From Ureibacillus massiliensis 4400831 = CIP 108448 = CCUG 49529 (GTDB lineage Bacteria > Bacillota > Bacilli > Bacillales_A > Planococcaceae), in the NCBI RefSeq assembly GCF_000772965.1, contig NZ_JPVQ01000007.1:55197-119196 (forward strand): a stretch of 64,000 nucleotides of DNA. The letters run 5' to 3'. Numbering within the stretch: the first letter of the stretch is position 1; the number at the start of each line of letters is the position of its first letter. A program made the position numbers and the translations under genes. This document shows positions 18,491-26,754 of this stretch, piece after piece. The notes under the pieces were generated by a model that worked only from the letters and a program-made list of their open reading frames with translations, was not told the origin of the DNA and searched no databases.

Positions 18491-19323
18491 AGACTCCCCC
18501 GCTTATCTCGCTTTGTAAAATCACGAAAACTCTCCATAAAAATTGATGCTATCTGCCCAAATAATAACCACCATGGCTGATACTTTTTCTTTTTCGTATA
18601 CATATTTTTGCATATTATTTTAGCAGCATGTTGAGGTGACATCGCAGGAACTTTTTTATAAGCCGATGTTGGTTCAATCATAGGGGTTCTGACTAATGGT
18701 AGATAAATGCTTGAAACAACAACTCCACTTCTCCTTAACTCAGGTGCTACAGATCTTAAAAATACATCATATGCAGACTTTGAAGCCTGATAAGCTGAAA
18801 AATAAGGTACTGGGGCAAGACGAACATTAACAGATGAAACATTGATGATTTGGCCATGCTTACTCCGAAGTGCAGGAATCATAGAAAGCAACAATTGTAC
18901 TGGGGCAAAGTAATTAATCGCCATTGTTCGTGAGAAATCATGAAATCTATCAAGAGATTCAAAGATGGATCGGTTAATAGAGAGCCCCGCATTGTTTACG
19001 ACTATATCAATCCCCTTTGGAAATGAATGTAGAAAATCTAAAAAGGCTCCCATCTGTTCCTCATTACGAAGATCTGCTTTATATATGTTAACTGTTGCAG
19101 AGGCCTTACTTTCAATTTCATTTTTTATTGCGGAAAGTCGTTCCTCGTTTCTTGCAACTAATATTAGATGACAATGAACATCGGCAAGCTGATAAATCAC
19201 TTGCGCTCCTATTCCAGAGCTTGCCCCTGTAATTAAAATCGTTTTTCCAGAAAGATGACGCATTAACTTCTTTTCATTTAAATATGTAGGTAGAAATATA
19301 CATGACTCAATCCATTTTTTCAT
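18487..19323 (-). CDS. Short-chain dehydrogenase/reductase
   Basis: Classical SDR, 278 residues: cofactor motif TGASSGIGA (about 33-41), NNAG, catalytic Ser in INVSS and the YxxxK pair in SAYQASK. A basic residue after strand 2 (VARNEER) suggests NADP(H). The C-terminal extension (KKYQPWWLLFGQIASIFMESF) is hydrophobic and may bind membrane. First gene of a two-gene operon with the acyl-CoA ligase, suggesting joint action on a fatty-acyl or related CoA substrate; this pairing is inference. Confidence 0.85.
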   Translation of the reverse strand: MKKWIESCIFLPTYLNEKKLMRHLSGKTILITGASSGIGAQVIYQLADVHCHLILVARNEERLSAIKNEIESKASATVNIYKADLRNEEQMGAFLDFLHSFPKGIDIVVNNAGLSINRSIFESLDRFHDFSRTMAINYFAPVQLLLSMIPALRSKHGQIINVSSVNVRLAPVPYFSAYQASKSAYDVFLRSVAPELRRSGVVVSSIYLPLVRTPMIEPTSAYKKVPAMSPQHAAKIICKNMYTKKKKYQPWWLLFGQIASIFMESFRDFTKRDKRGSL

Positions 19324-19397
19324 TTTGTAATGTCACCTATTTCTTTTGTCGTTAGCCTGCTTTATTTAACTATACCTCGTTTTTACTTTATAAAAAA

Positions 19398-19422
19398 GAA
19401 CCGGCTCGATTTGAACCGATTC
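19398..19422 (-). terminator. Terminator of the RsgA-type gene
   Basis: Stem GAATCGG/CCGGTTC (one G-T pair) followed by T6 on the minus strand. Confidence 0.7.
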
Positions 19423-19430
19423 TCTTGATA

Positions 19431-20513
19431 TTATCTGCCCTTTTTCTTTTTTTGCTCTTTGATGAATTTCCGAGCGTTTTTCATGCCGCCCTTTCCACCA
19501 AACATCTCATTGATTTTTTCTTTTTCAATCATTTTTGAATTTAAACCGTCATACTTTGTTTCTTTTTTCAGTTTCAGATAGCTTTCTAATCTTTCTTCCT
19601 TAATAATTCCATCCTGTATAGCTTTTTGTACTGCGCAGTTTGGCTCCATACCGTGAGTGCAATCGTTAAATCGACATTGAGAGGCTAGTTCGTCAATATC
19701 AGAAAATGCCTTTGATAAATTAGCACTAATCACCCCTATTTCTCTCATACCAGGAGTGTCAATGACAACACCTAATTCAGGAATCATGAATAGTTCACGT
19801 CTTGTCGTTGTATGCCTCCCTTTATCATCATTACGAGTATCGTTCGTTTCTAATACACGATGACCAAGAAGTCTATTGATTAAAGTGGATTTTCCAACAC
19901 CCGACGATCCAATGAATGCAACTGTCTTGCCATTAGAAAGATATTTTTTTATCGATTGATATCCATCATCAGACATACTAGTTGTTACAAGTACGTCCAC
20001 ACCAAATGAAATAGAGGATACTTCATTTAGTTTATATTCTATGTCTGAACATAAATCTGATTTAGTAAGAACAATAACAGGTACCGCACCACTATCCCAA
20101 GCGATTGAAACATATCGTTCTAACCTTCGAAGATTAAAGTCATTGTTAAGTGACATACATATGAAAACTGTATCAATATTTGCCGCAACTACTTGTGTAT
20201 CGTTTTTATTACCCGCTACCTTTCGTACAAACACACTCTTTCGTGTCAATACATGATGTATTATACCTTCGCCCTGTAAGCTATCTATCCGATCAACCAT
20301 CACAAAATCACCGACAGCAGGATATTCAGAAGGACCGATTAAATTGTGACGAAATTTACCTGATATTTTTGCAGTCATTTCGCCCTTCTCCGTCATCACT
20401 TTATATCCATTTTTATATTGAGAGGTTACTCTACCTATATAAAAATTTTCATAGTTATTAGACTCCTGTATAAATCGTTCTGTGAGTCCAAGATTCTGCA
20501 TATTAATGTTCAA
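19431..20513 (-). CDS. RsgA/YjeQ-type circularly permuted GTPase (long form)
   Basis: Ribosome small-subunit-dependent GTPase family. 360 residues: OB domain (about 20-110), then GTPase motifs in permuted order, G4 LTKSDLC, G1 GSSGVGKSTLIN, G3 DTPGMREIG. A Cys/His zinc module follows (CRFNDCTHGMEPNC) and a Lys-rich tail (KKKKGR). Longer than the housekeeping RsgA/YloQ (about 300 residues), so probably a second, accessory paralogue. TTG start at 20513, eight bases after AGGAGG. It is preceded by a leader peptide and hairpin (20531-20625), implying translation-dependent control. Confidence 0.85.
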   Translation of the reverse strand: MNINMQNLGLTERFIQESNNYENFYIGRVTSQYKNGYKVMTEKGEMTAKISGKFRHNLIGPSEYPAVGDFVMVDRIDSLQGEGIIHHVLTRKSVFVRKVAGNKNDTQVVAANIDTVFICMSLNNDFNLRRLERYVSIAWDSGAVPVIVLTKSDLCSDIEYKLNEVSSISFGVDVLVTTSMSDDGYQSIKKYLSNGKTVAFIGSSGVGKSTLINRLLGHRVLETNDTRNDDKGRHTTTRRELFMIPELGVVIDTPGMREIGVISANLSKAFSDIDELASQCRFNDCTHGMEPNCAVQKAIQDGIIKEERLESYLKLKKETKYDGLNSKMIEKEKINEMFGGKGGMKNARKFIKEQKKKKGR

Positions 20514-20530
20514 TTTTATTGCCTCCTAAA

Positions 20531-20598
20531 GTAATCATTACCTTTGGGAGGTTTTATGCAAATATGCTTTATTTAGCACATACCTCCCTAATGATTAC
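20531..20598 (-). promoter_or_regulatory. Hairpin coupling the leader ORF to the RsgA-type gene
   Basis: The 5' arm (20582-20598, GTAATCATT-A-GGGAGGT) lies within codons 10-15 of the leader ORF. The 3' arm (20531-20552, ACCTCCC-AAAGGT-AATGATTAC) ends three bases before the AGGAGGC ribosome site of the GTPase gene (20521-20527). The ACCTCC of the 3' arm can also pair with that ribosome site, so two exclusive structures are possible. No T run follows, so this looks like control of translation rather than of termination. Confidence 0.6.
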
Positions 20599-20625
20599 AA
20601 TCTCCTTGTTCATCTTGTTTTTCAT
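20569..20625 (-). CDS. Leader peptide upstream of the RsgA-type GTPase
   Basis: 18-codon frame (MKNKMNKEIVIIREVCAK) with a strong ribosome site AAAGGAG eight bases before its ATG. It ends 55 bases before the GTPase start. Its codons 10-15 form the 5' arm of a stable hairpin whose other arm borders the GTPase ribosome site. The layout is that of leader peptides of antibiotic-inducible genes (erm, cat type), where ribosome pausing opens the hairpin. Confidence 0.6.
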   Translation of the reverse strand: MKNKMNKEIVIIREVCAK

Positions 20626-20740
20626 AAAAACAACTCCTTTCACCTTTTGATACAATATACCATAATCTACTCTCTAAACTAAATATGGTTAATCTTAATC
20701 TTTATCTATAAAAAATAAAAGAAAACTTTTTATCCCTTGA

Positions 20741-20767
20741 TGTAACATTTATTAAAATTCTTTCGTT
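20741..20767 (+). promoter_or_regulatory. Putative ECF-type promoter before the sigma gene
   Basis: TGTAAC, 17-base spacer, CGTT, 30 bases before the start codon. ECF operons are usually autoregulated, and this fits the AAC/CGT pattern of ECF promoters. Confidence 0.5.
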
Positions 20768-20797
20768 CCATTTATAGCAATTAGAAGGGAGCACTCT

Positions 20798-21322
20798 ATG
20801 ATTGATACAGAACAACTCATTCAACAGGCAAAGTCAGGGGATTTAAGTGCATTTGAGGATCTAATTGCACAATATATCCCTACCATTGAGCGATTTGCTT
20901 TTCAATGCGGTGTACCTTTTCATCATATTGACGATGTGACGCAAGAGGTTTGCATAAAGTTGTATCGTTTTTTACATCAGTATGAAGGTGGAAAATTTAC
21001 AACTTGGCTCTATCAAGTGACTTTAAATGTTGTACGAGATGATTACAGAAAACAACAAACAATGCATACTAAAATAGCTCATTATCAAAAAGAAGCAGCC
21101 CAACAGCTTTATGAAAAATTTAACTTAGATTTTGATGAGGATTTACATCAAGCCATTATCCAACTTGATGACAATTATAAAATTCCGATTGTACTATTTT
21201 ATTTTCACGAGCTTACATACAAAGAAATTGCTAAGGTTTTACATATTTCAATGCCGAACGTGAAGCTTCGTTTATTACGAGCAAAGAAAAAATTAAAAAG
21301 CATTTTGGAGGGGAATTTATGA
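20798..21322 (+). CDS. ECF-family RNA polymerase sigma factor
   Basis: 174 residues with only regions 2 and 4, as in ECF factors. Region 2: about 10-90, including DDVTQEVCIKLYRFLHQYEGGKFTTWLYQVTLNVVRDDYRK. Region 4: about 115-170, with the helix-turn-helix LTYKEIAKVLHISMPNVKLRLLRAKKKL. Start ATG behind AAGGGAG. The stop overlaps the start of the next gene by four bases (ATGA). Which genes it controls is not known; candidates are its own operon and the ECF-type promoters at ysdB and hflK. Confidence 0.92.
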   Translation: MIDTEQLIQQAKSGDLSAFEDLIAQYIPTIERFAFQCGVPFHHIDDVTQEVCIKLYRFLHQYEGGKFTTWLYQVTLNVVRDDYRKQQTMHTKIAHYQKEAAQQLYEKFNLDFDEDLHQAIIQLDDNYKIPIVLFYFHELTYKEIAKVLHISMPNVKLRLLRAKKKLKSILEGNL

Positions 21323-22500
21323 CAAAGGATTTGGAAAAGCGATTGCATCGTTTAAAACAAAGTTATGAAAAGCTTCCATTGCAATCAGATCGAAATGAAA
21401 TCGTAGGTCAGCTTTCTACTATTAAAATTGAAGGGAAAAAAGCGAAGAAAAAATTCATTTTACCAGTTCCTGCACTTGTATTTGTTACTTTTATTTTTTT
21501 AGGAACAGTTAGTACACTTTGGATTATCAACAATCCAAATTTAAATTCAAGTTTACAAGATACAGAAATGAGTTCAACTGAAAACGAAGAATCTGAAGAT
21601 TTGAATACTGTCATTTGGGCACAGCAAATGAAGGAAAGAATTGATGATACTATTACTCAAGCTTCCAATGAATTAGGTTTAACAAATGAACAAATAAAAA
21701 CTCTTCAATATATCCAATTTGCTTATACAACATTAAATTATAGTTTAGATTTAGTAGAGCATAATAAAATATCTCCGGAGAAATTACAAGATACGGAACA
21801 GGACATCATGACTGCGATTCAATCACCAAAAAAGATGCTAGAGGATATAAAAGATCGGGAAAAACTATCGTTACAAGAAGAACAAGCGTTTTTACAGGAA
21901 TATGGGGATAAAGTAATGCAGCTTTCTTCTCTTTATAACGAACTTCTCACAACAAATAGCTTGCAAGGAAAAGAGCCGTTATTAAATGACCAAGGTTTCT
22001 TTTTATCAACAAATAAAAGAGGGGCTGTTTATCAATATAACTTCGAAGCATATGAAGCGTTGTTTACCGAAAAGTTTTCTCCGTCTGCTTTAAGTTATTT
22101 TGAAGTTTTATCAATGCAGCCTTATTTTTATGCTGGAGATTTTTTGTACTCACCAGAAGAAATGGCTAAGTCGTTAGTGAAATTAGAAACCCTTTTAACA
22201 AATGAAGACTATGAACATTTTCAAGACTATGAATTAGTGAAATCCTATTATGAGATTGGGATGCTGAAGCTTTTTACTGGAACAGATACTTATAAAATAA
22301 AAGAAAACAATGTCTATACTTCAGGTTTCCTATCAGTGTTAAATCAATTTATCGACGAGAATAGTGTTGTAAGTGAATTGTCAAAAACTATTTTGCAAGA
22401 AATCAAAACAGGGAATCATTCTGAAACACTTGAAAAGTTAACCTCTGAAAAAATTTGGATGGAATTATTGAAGAATAAGTATCCAGATGTTTCGTTTTAA
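21319..22500 (+). CDS. Putative membrane anti-sigma factor
   Basis: 393 residues: a basic cytoplasmic N-terminus (about 1-48), one membrane helix (about 49-70, PVPALVFVTFIFLGTVSTLWII), and a large outside domain of about 320 residues rich in Glu and helices, with no recognised fold. It is translationally coupled to the ECF sigma gene, and this layout is the standard one for an anti-sigma partner. No zinc-binding HxxxCxxC motif is seen. The function is inferred from context. Confidence 0.7.
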   Translation: MTKDLEKRLHRLKQSYEKLPLQSDRNEIVGQLSTIKIEGKKAKKKFILPVPALVFVTFIFLGTVSTLWIINNPNLNSSLQDTEMSSTENEESEDLNTVIWAQQMKERIDDTITQASNELGLTNEQIKTLQYIQFAYTTLNYSLDLVEHNKISPEKLQDTEQDIMTAIQSPKKMLEDIKDREKLSLQEEQAFLQEYGDKVMQLSSLYNELLTTNSLQGKEPLLNDQGFFLSTNKRGAVYQYNFEAYEALFTEKFSPSALSYFEVLSMQPYFYAGDFLYSPEEMAKSLVKLETLLTNEDYEHFQDYELVKSYYEIGMLKLFTGTDTYKIKENNVYTSGFLSVLNQFIDENSVVSELSKTILQEIKTGNHSETLEKLTSEKIWMELLKNKYPDVSF

Positions 22501-22510
22501 AAATACTTAG

Positions 22511-22528
22511 GCACCTCTTAGAAGGTGC
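22511..22528 (+). terminator. First terminator of the sigma operon
   Basis: Short stem GCACCT/AGGTGC followed by TTTTCATTT. Confidence 0.55.
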
Positions 22529-22546
22529 TTTTCATTTAAATATAAA

Positions 22547-22578
22547 AAACCTTCTAACTTTCTTTAGTTAGAAGGTTT
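22547..22578. terminator. Bidirectional terminator between the sigma operon and ysdC
   Basis: Perfect 13-base stem AAACCTTCTAACT/AGTTAGAAGGTTT with a T-rich run on both sides. Confidence 0.85.
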
Positions 22579-22587
22579 TATAAGCGA

Positions 22588-23676
22588 TTATCCAAACGTA
22601 ATCTTATCTACTGTTTCCCGATCTAATCGTTTTACGACTTCTACGATTAATTTCACTGTGTTATCGTAATCATCACGGTGTAATATTCCTGCGTGGGAGT
22701 GGATATAGCGTGTTGCGATACCAATTGATAATGTTGGTACTCCGCTACCCGTTAAATGCATTGAGCCAGCATCTGTCCCACCACCAGCCATTGCATCAAA
22801 CTGATAAGGAATATTTTTTTCTTCGGCAACATCAATTACTAAATCGCGAAGACCTTTATGAGAAACCATTGATGCATCATAAATGATGATTTGCGGGCCG
22901 TCTCCAATTTTTGATGTTGATTCTTTTGGAGTAATACCAGGTGTATCACCTGCTACACCAACATCTACAGCAAAACCGATATCAGGTTGAATTTTAAATG
23001 TAGAAGTTTTTGCTCCACGCAAGCCAACTTCTTCTTGCACATTACCTACCCCATAAACAACATTCGGATGTTTCTCCTTCTTCAATGCTTTTAAAACATC
23101 GATTGCAATGGCACAACCAATTCGGTTATCCCAAGCTTTTGCAAGAAGCATTTTTTCATTTTTCATAACATTGAATTCAAAATAAGGCGTAATCATATCG
23201 CCCGGACGGATGCCCCACTCTTCCACTTCATCCTTTGAAGATGCACCAATATCGATAAATAAGTCTTTCATCTCCATTACTTTCTTACGTGCATCTGCTG
23301 GTAAAATATGAGGGGGCTTTGAACCAATGACTCCTATGATTTCTTCTCCCTTACGAGTCGTGATTGTCACACGTTGGGAAAGCATTACATGACTCCACCA
23401 ACCACCGACTGTTTGGAATTTAACAAATCCCTTTTCATCAATTTGAGTCACCATAAATCCGATTTCATCAAGGTGGCCAGCGATCATAATTTTCGGACCA
23501 TTTTCGTCCCCAGTTTTTTTGGCGATTAAGCTTCCTAAACCATCCATTTCAATTTCATCTGCATAAGGAGAAATATATTTTTTCATCACTTCACGTGGTG
23601 CACGTTCATTTCCTGCGATACCGTTCGCATCTGTTAACTCTTTAAACATTGTTAATGTTTCATCTAATTTCGTCAT
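22588..23676 (-). CDS. ysdC: M42-family metalloaminopeptidase (YsdC)
   Basis: Two-metal aminopeptidase/glutamyl-aminopeptidase family that forms large TET-type or dodecameric shells in the cytoplasm. 362 residues. Metal and catalytic residues are visible: His and Asp in AGHLDEIGF, Asp in [10 protein letters not shown], the Glu-Glu pair in [11 protein letters not shown], Asp in VDVGVAGD and the last His in RYIHSHAGI. Near ysdA, ysdB and rplT as in B. subtilis. Confidence 0.93.
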   Translation of the reverse strand: MTKLDETLTMFKELTDANGIAGNERAPREVMKKYISPYADEIEMDGLGSLIAKKTGDENGPKIMIAGHLDEIGFMVTQIDEKGFVKFQTVGGWWSHVMLSQRVTITTRKGEEIIGVIGSKPPHILPADARKKVMEMKDLFIDIGASSKDEVEEWGIRPGDMITPYFEFNVMKNEKMLLAKAWDNRIGCAIAIDVLKALKKEKHPNVVYGVGNVQEEVGLRGAKTSTFKIQPDIGFAVDVGVAGDTPGITPKESTSKIGDGPQIIIYDASMVSHKGLRDLVIDVAEEKNIPYQFDAMAGGGTDAGSMHLTGSGVPTLSIGIATRYIHSHAGILHRDDYDNTVKLIVEVVKRLDRETVDKITFG

Positions 23677-23735
23677 TTGTTATCCTCCCAAAAAAAGAAT
23701 CCATCAGATATTTAAGTATACTGCAAATTTTAATG

Positions 23736-24218
23736 TTAATACCCAGTTCGTTGACGTTCATAATTTTTTTCATTTTTCGCTATGTATGCTTCGATAATAT
23801 CATTTAAGGAAAAACCTAAATTGTATGCTAAAACGCCATATTGCTGCCAAACGATTTCATAGCTTTCACTTGAAGGCGCTTGGATAAATGATAAAATAGA
23901 TTCCTGTGTACGTAAAAACCATTTTGTTAAGTCTACTTTTTCTTGAATTTCCGGCCATATATCAAGGGTAAATCCCTTTTCATTTCCTAATGAAAGCAAG
24001 AAATGAATCGAATCCACAAATTCCTCTAAAATGACTTCTCTTTCTGAAGGACCTTTGGAACTCCAATATTTAAAGCATCTTGTTTCATTTGCTAGTTCTG
24101 CCAATTCAATTGTTAGTGCTAGTCCTTTTTCAATAAAAACGTCTCTCTGAATATCACGATTATTCTCTATAAAGGCGTCAAGGGCTTGTTGCATCGTAAA
24201 AAGTTCTTTAAATTCCAT
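23736..24218 (-). CDS. All-alpha dUTPase (dUTPase_2 family)
   Basis: dUTP to dUMP + pyrophosphate; keeps uracil out of DNA. 160 residues of the all-helical MazG-like NTP-pyrophosphohydrolase fold. Metal-binding acidic motifs ELAELANETRCFKYWS (ExxE, about 36-51) and EEFVDSIHFLLSLG (ExxD, about 63-76). Lone gene between ysdC and the divergent ysdB. Confidence 0.85.
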   Translation of the reverse strand: MEFKELFTMQQALDAFIENNRDIQRDVFIEKGLALTIELAELANETRCFKYWSSKGPSEREVILEEFVDSIHFLLSLGNEKGFTLDIWPEIQEKVDLTKWFLRTQESILSFIQAPSSESYEIVWQQYGVLAYNLGFSLNDIIEAYIAKNEKNYERQRTGY

Positions 24219-24245
24219 AAATTATCCCTCATTTTCATATAAAAA

Positions 24246-24272
24246 TGAAACTTCTTTTCCCTTCTAATCGTA
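24246..24272 (+). promoter_or_regulatory. Sigma-W-like ECF promoter of ysdB
   Basis: TGAAAC (24246-24251), 17-base spacer, CGTA (24269-24272), 37 bases before the ysdB start. B. subtilis ysdB is a reported sigma-W target, whose consensus is TGAAAC-N16-CGTA. Confidence 0.7.
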
Positions 24273-24308
24273 AATGAAAGTACAACGTATTTACAAGGGG
24301 GAACTTTC

Positions 24309-24698
24309 ATGGCTCTTCTTATTCGAGTGCTCGTATTTATTATTGTCATTTACATATTCTATAGAATTATACGTTATCTTTTAGATCCTAAGCGAAAGCT
24401 AGACGAAGCTTATGAAAAAGGACAGTACTATTTTTATGATGATGTAAAAAATGTAAGAAAGAACTTTTTCATTTCATATAAAGGTGCCCTATTTGAAGGT
24501 GAAAAATATTTAGGCACGACTGAAAATGCCTTTGAGGTCGTCTCAATTTTTGTGTGGGTGCTTGATACGATGCAGCTACAAGGTTTTACAAAAGAGGATT
24601 TTTACTATTTAGAAAAAGAAATTTTATTAAACTATCCAAATGCAAAGATAAATTGGAAAAATCCAATTGAAAAGCTTATGAATGAGGAAAATGAATAA
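24309..24698 (+). CDS. ysdB: YsdB-family membrane-anchored protein
   Basis: 129 residues: one N-terminal membrane helix (about 3-24, LLIRVLVFIIVIYIFYRIIRYLL) and a soluble part with YEKGQYYFYDDVKNVRKNF. The family is found in Bacilli beside ysdA/ysdC and its role is unknown; in B. subtilis it belongs to the sigma-W cell-envelope stress regulon, and an ECF-type promoter is present here too. A tetranucleotide repeat begins at the stop codon. Confidence 0.88.
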   Translation: MALLIRVLVFIIVIYIFYRIIRYLLDPKRKLDEAYEKGQYYFYDDVKNVRKNFFISYKGALFEGEKYLGTTENAFEVVSIFVWVLDTMQLQGFTKEDFYYLEKEILLNYPNAKINWKNPIEKLMNEENE

Positions 24699-24722
24699 AT
24701 AAATAAATAAATAAATAAACAA
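24693..24722 (+). repeat. AAAT tetranucleotide repeat at the ysdB stop
   Basis: Six near-perfect AATA/ATAA steps starting in the last codon of ysdB. The stop TAA is part of the first step. A hairpin (GAGCTAA...TTAGCTC, about 24724-24753) follows and may terminate ysdB and the convergent ysdA. Confidence 0.7.
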
Positions 24723-24772
24723 AGAGCTAAATACATTAAATATGTATTAGCTCTTAACTCTTATTCTTTTAA

Positions 24773-25036
24773 TTATGAGTACAGCTTAACAAGTATAAAA
24801 ATATGAATGGCTGCAATTAATGGAAAGCCAAATGCAAATGCATTATGTCTAGTTTTATGTCGGAATAAATACATTCCAAGTACTCCCCCACAAGCTCCGC
24901 CAAAAATAGCAATGGTGAATAGCGTTTTTTCAGAAATTCTCCATTCATGTTTTTTCGCACGCGATTTGTCTATCCCCATCAAAGCAAGCAAGAAAATTGA
25001 TTCAACAATCATAAAGGCCAATAGTGTAATCCACAT
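24773..25036 (-). CDS. ysdA: DUF1294 membrane protein (YsdA)
   Basis: 87 residues with two to three membrane helices and the DUF1294 signature: MGIDKSRAKKHEWRISEKTLF then GGACGGVLGMYLFRHKTRH. Function unknown. It follows rplT as in B. subtilis but has its own ribosome site (AGGGGGCAG) and is separated from rplT by a terminator. Confidence 0.9.
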   Translation of the reverse strand: MWITLLAFMIVESIFLLALMGIDKSRAKKHEWRISEKTLFTIAIFGGACGGVLGMYLFRHKTRHNAFAFGFPLIAAIHIFILVKLYS

Positions 25037-25059
25037 ATGTATCTGCCCCCTATAGTTAA

Positions 25060-25092
25060 AAAGACTGATAGGGATATATCCTATCAGTCTTT
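25060..25092 (-). terminator. Terminator of the infC-rpmI-rplT operon
   Basis: Perfect 13-base stem AAAGACTGATAGG/CCTATCAGTCTTT followed by T-rich sequence on the minus strand. Confidence 0.85.
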
Positions 25093-25137
25093 ATTATAAT
25101 TATTTATTTTGCGCCTGTCGCTTACGCTTTCGGCGCA

Positions 25138-25173
25138 GAAATAATTAATTCACTTCCGTGAATTAATTATTTC
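25138..25173 (-). repeat. Perfect 16-bp inverted repeat overlapping the rplT stop
   Basis: GAAATAATTAATTCAC and its exact complement around a four-base loop, which reads GGAA (a GNRA tetraloop) in the transcript. It covers the last two codons and the stop of rplT. A second small hairpin (TGCGCC...GGCGCA, about 25110-25137) follows, then the operon terminator. Confidence 0.75.
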
Positions 25174-25526
25174 GCTACCGCTTTTTTAGCTTCTTCAGCT
25201 AATTGTGCGAATGCAGCTGCATCGTTTACAGCTAATTCAGCTAACATTTTACGGTTAACTTCGATACCAGCTACTTTTAAACCGTGCATTAAACGGCTAT
25301 AAGAAAGACCGTTGATGCGAGCAGCAGCGTTGATACGAGTGATCCATAATTTACGGAAATCACGTTTTTTCTGACGACGGTCACGGTATGCATATTGACC
25401 TGATTTCATTACTGCTTGGTTAGCAACTTTATATAAAGTATGTTTTGAACCAAAATAACCTTTAGCTAATTTTAATACCTTTTTACGACGCTTGCGCGTT
25501 ACTGTTCCGCCTTTTACGCGTGGCAT
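25167..25526 (-). CDS. rplT: 50S ribosomal protein L20
   Basis: 119 residues, standard length. Basic N-terminal arm ([28 protein letters not shown]) that binds 23S rRNA, followed by the globular domain [30 protein letters not shown]20 also represses its own operon in Bacilli by acting on the leader upstream of infC. Last gene of the infC-rpmI-rplT operon. Confidence 0.98.
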   Translation of the reverse strand: MPRVKGGTVTRKRRKKVLKLAKGYFGSKHTLYKVANQAVMKSGQYAYRDRRQKKRDFRKLWITRINAAARINGLSYSRLMHGLKVAGIEVNRKMLAELAVNDAAAFAQLAEEAKKAVAK

Positions 25527-25595
25527 ACTAATTACCTCCTGCTAATTCTTCCGAATGTTTAATTATAAAAAACCGTACAATTTTATTTTCATAAA

Positions 25596-25796
25596 TTATT
25601 TCATGTAAGTTAATAAAGATTTAATACGTTTGAAATCACCAGATGTTGCAACTTTCGCTTTACGTAGGTGACGTTTTGCTTTTGTAGATTTGTTAGCGAA
25701 TAAGTGGCTTCCGTAAGCACGGTCAAATTTCAATTTTCCTTTGCCCGTTTTTTTGAAACGCTTCGCAGCGCCACGGTGAGTTTTCATTTTTGGCAT
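25596..25796 (-). CDS. rpmI: 50S ribosomal protein L35
   Basis: 66 residues, very basic, with the family start [21 protein letters not shown] and [17 protein letters not shown]. Start behind AGGAGG. Middle gene of the operon. Confidence 0.98.
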   Translation of the reverse strand: MPKMKTHRGAAKRFKKTGKGKLKFDRAYGSHLFANKSTKAKRHLRKAKVATSGDFKRIKSLLTYMK

Positions 25797-25827
25797 TTCG
25801 AATTTCCTCCTAAACTATTCGTCAATA

Positions 25828-26346
25828 TTACTTTTTCTCGTTCTTTGGTTGAAGAACTAAGAACATGCTGCGGCCTTCCATCTTCGGTTTTTGTTCAACC
25901 GTTGCGACTTCGGCACAAGCTTCAGCAAAGCGATCTAGTACACGTTGACCAATCTCTTTATGTGTAATGGCACGTCCTTTGAAACGAAGCGAACATTTTA
26001 CTTTATCGCCTTTTTCTAGGAATTTGATTGCATTACGTAGTTTCGTTTGAAAATCATGTTCATCAATTGTTGGACTTAAACGAACTTCCTTAATATTAAT
26101 GATTTTTTGATTTTTACGAACTTCACGATCTTTCTTTTGCTGTTCAAACTTAAACTTACCATAGTCCATAATACGTGCGACTGGTGGCTTAGCTTGAGGG
26201 GCCACAAGGACAAGATCCAAGTTTACACGAGCGGCAATTTCTAACGCTTCGTTTCGAGATTTAACTCCTAGCTGATCACCATTATGATCGATTAGACGAA
26301 GTTCACGCGCACGAATACCTTCGTTTACATACATGTCTTTGCTAAT
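25828..26346 (-). CDS. infC: Translation initiation factor IF-3, AUU start
   Basis: Binds the 30S subunit and checks start-codon pairing. The true start is ATT at 26346: upstream of the first ATG (26334) the codons read Ile-Ser-Lys-Asp, as in B. subtilis IF-3 ([18 protein letters not shown]), and GGAGGTGG lies six bases before the ATT. This gives 172 residues with IF3_N (about 7-76) and IF3_C (about 85-170). The rare AUU start lets IF-3 repress its own translation in characterised bacteria. Confidence 0.96.
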   Translation of the reverse strand: MSKDMYVNEGIRARELRLIDHNGDQLGVKSRNEALEIAARVNLDLVLVAPQAKPPVARIMDYGKFKFEQQKKDREVRKNQKIINIKEVRLSPTIDEHDFQTKLRNAIKFLEKGDKVKCSLRFKGRAITHKEIGQRVLDRFAEACAEVATVEQKPKMEGRSMFLVLQPKNEKK

Positions 26347-26359
26347 ACGAATCCACCTC

Positions 26360-26597
26360 CAAGGTTGTGTCGGGAATACATGTGTTTACAGCAAATATTG
26401 CCTGGTTGAACGGTACACTTCCTATGTATGTCCATAAAAAAAGACGGACATTTAGAAGATGTCCGCCCGCTATATATCCATACGCATTCGAGCGTAATAA
26501 ATTCAACGTGTCATACCTGCTAACAGCAAATGCGTCATCTCAGGTGAGAAGCGGGCAGCCTCTACTTCAACCACAAACTGTATTCATAACCTAAACA
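26360..26597 (-). ncRNA. L20-responsive leader of the infC operon
   Basis: Long untranslated leader with the L20-leader signature segment GAGGCTGCCCGCTTCTCACC (about 26542-26561 on the minus strand). An intrinsic terminator follows: stem GCGGACAT/ATGTCCGTC at about 26443-26466, followed by T7. In Bacilli L20 binds this RNA and favours termination. About 80 bases of AT-rich RNA separate the terminator from the infC start. Confidence 0.88.
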
Positions 26598-26627
26598 ATC
26601 ATAACACTCTTACAATGTGAATGTCAA
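26598..26627 (-). promoter_or_regulatory. Sigma-A promoter of infC operon
   Basis: TTGACA (26622-26627), 18-base spacer, TATGAT (26598-26603), directly before the L20 leader. Confidence 0.8.
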
Positions 26628-26754
26628 CAAAATTAAATATAACAGATTGATTTTCAATTTACAATTCATTTTTTTATTAAGGTTAAAAAAAATAGCGAAA
26701 AATAGCGGAAGTTTATTACTATTTTACACTTTTTACAATTAGGAAGGAAGTTCG

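Noticed and set aside
26332..26334. ATG as the infC start
   Set aside because: The upstream ATT is preceded by GGAGGTGG and the codons between encode Ile-Ser-Lys-Asp, as in known IF-3.
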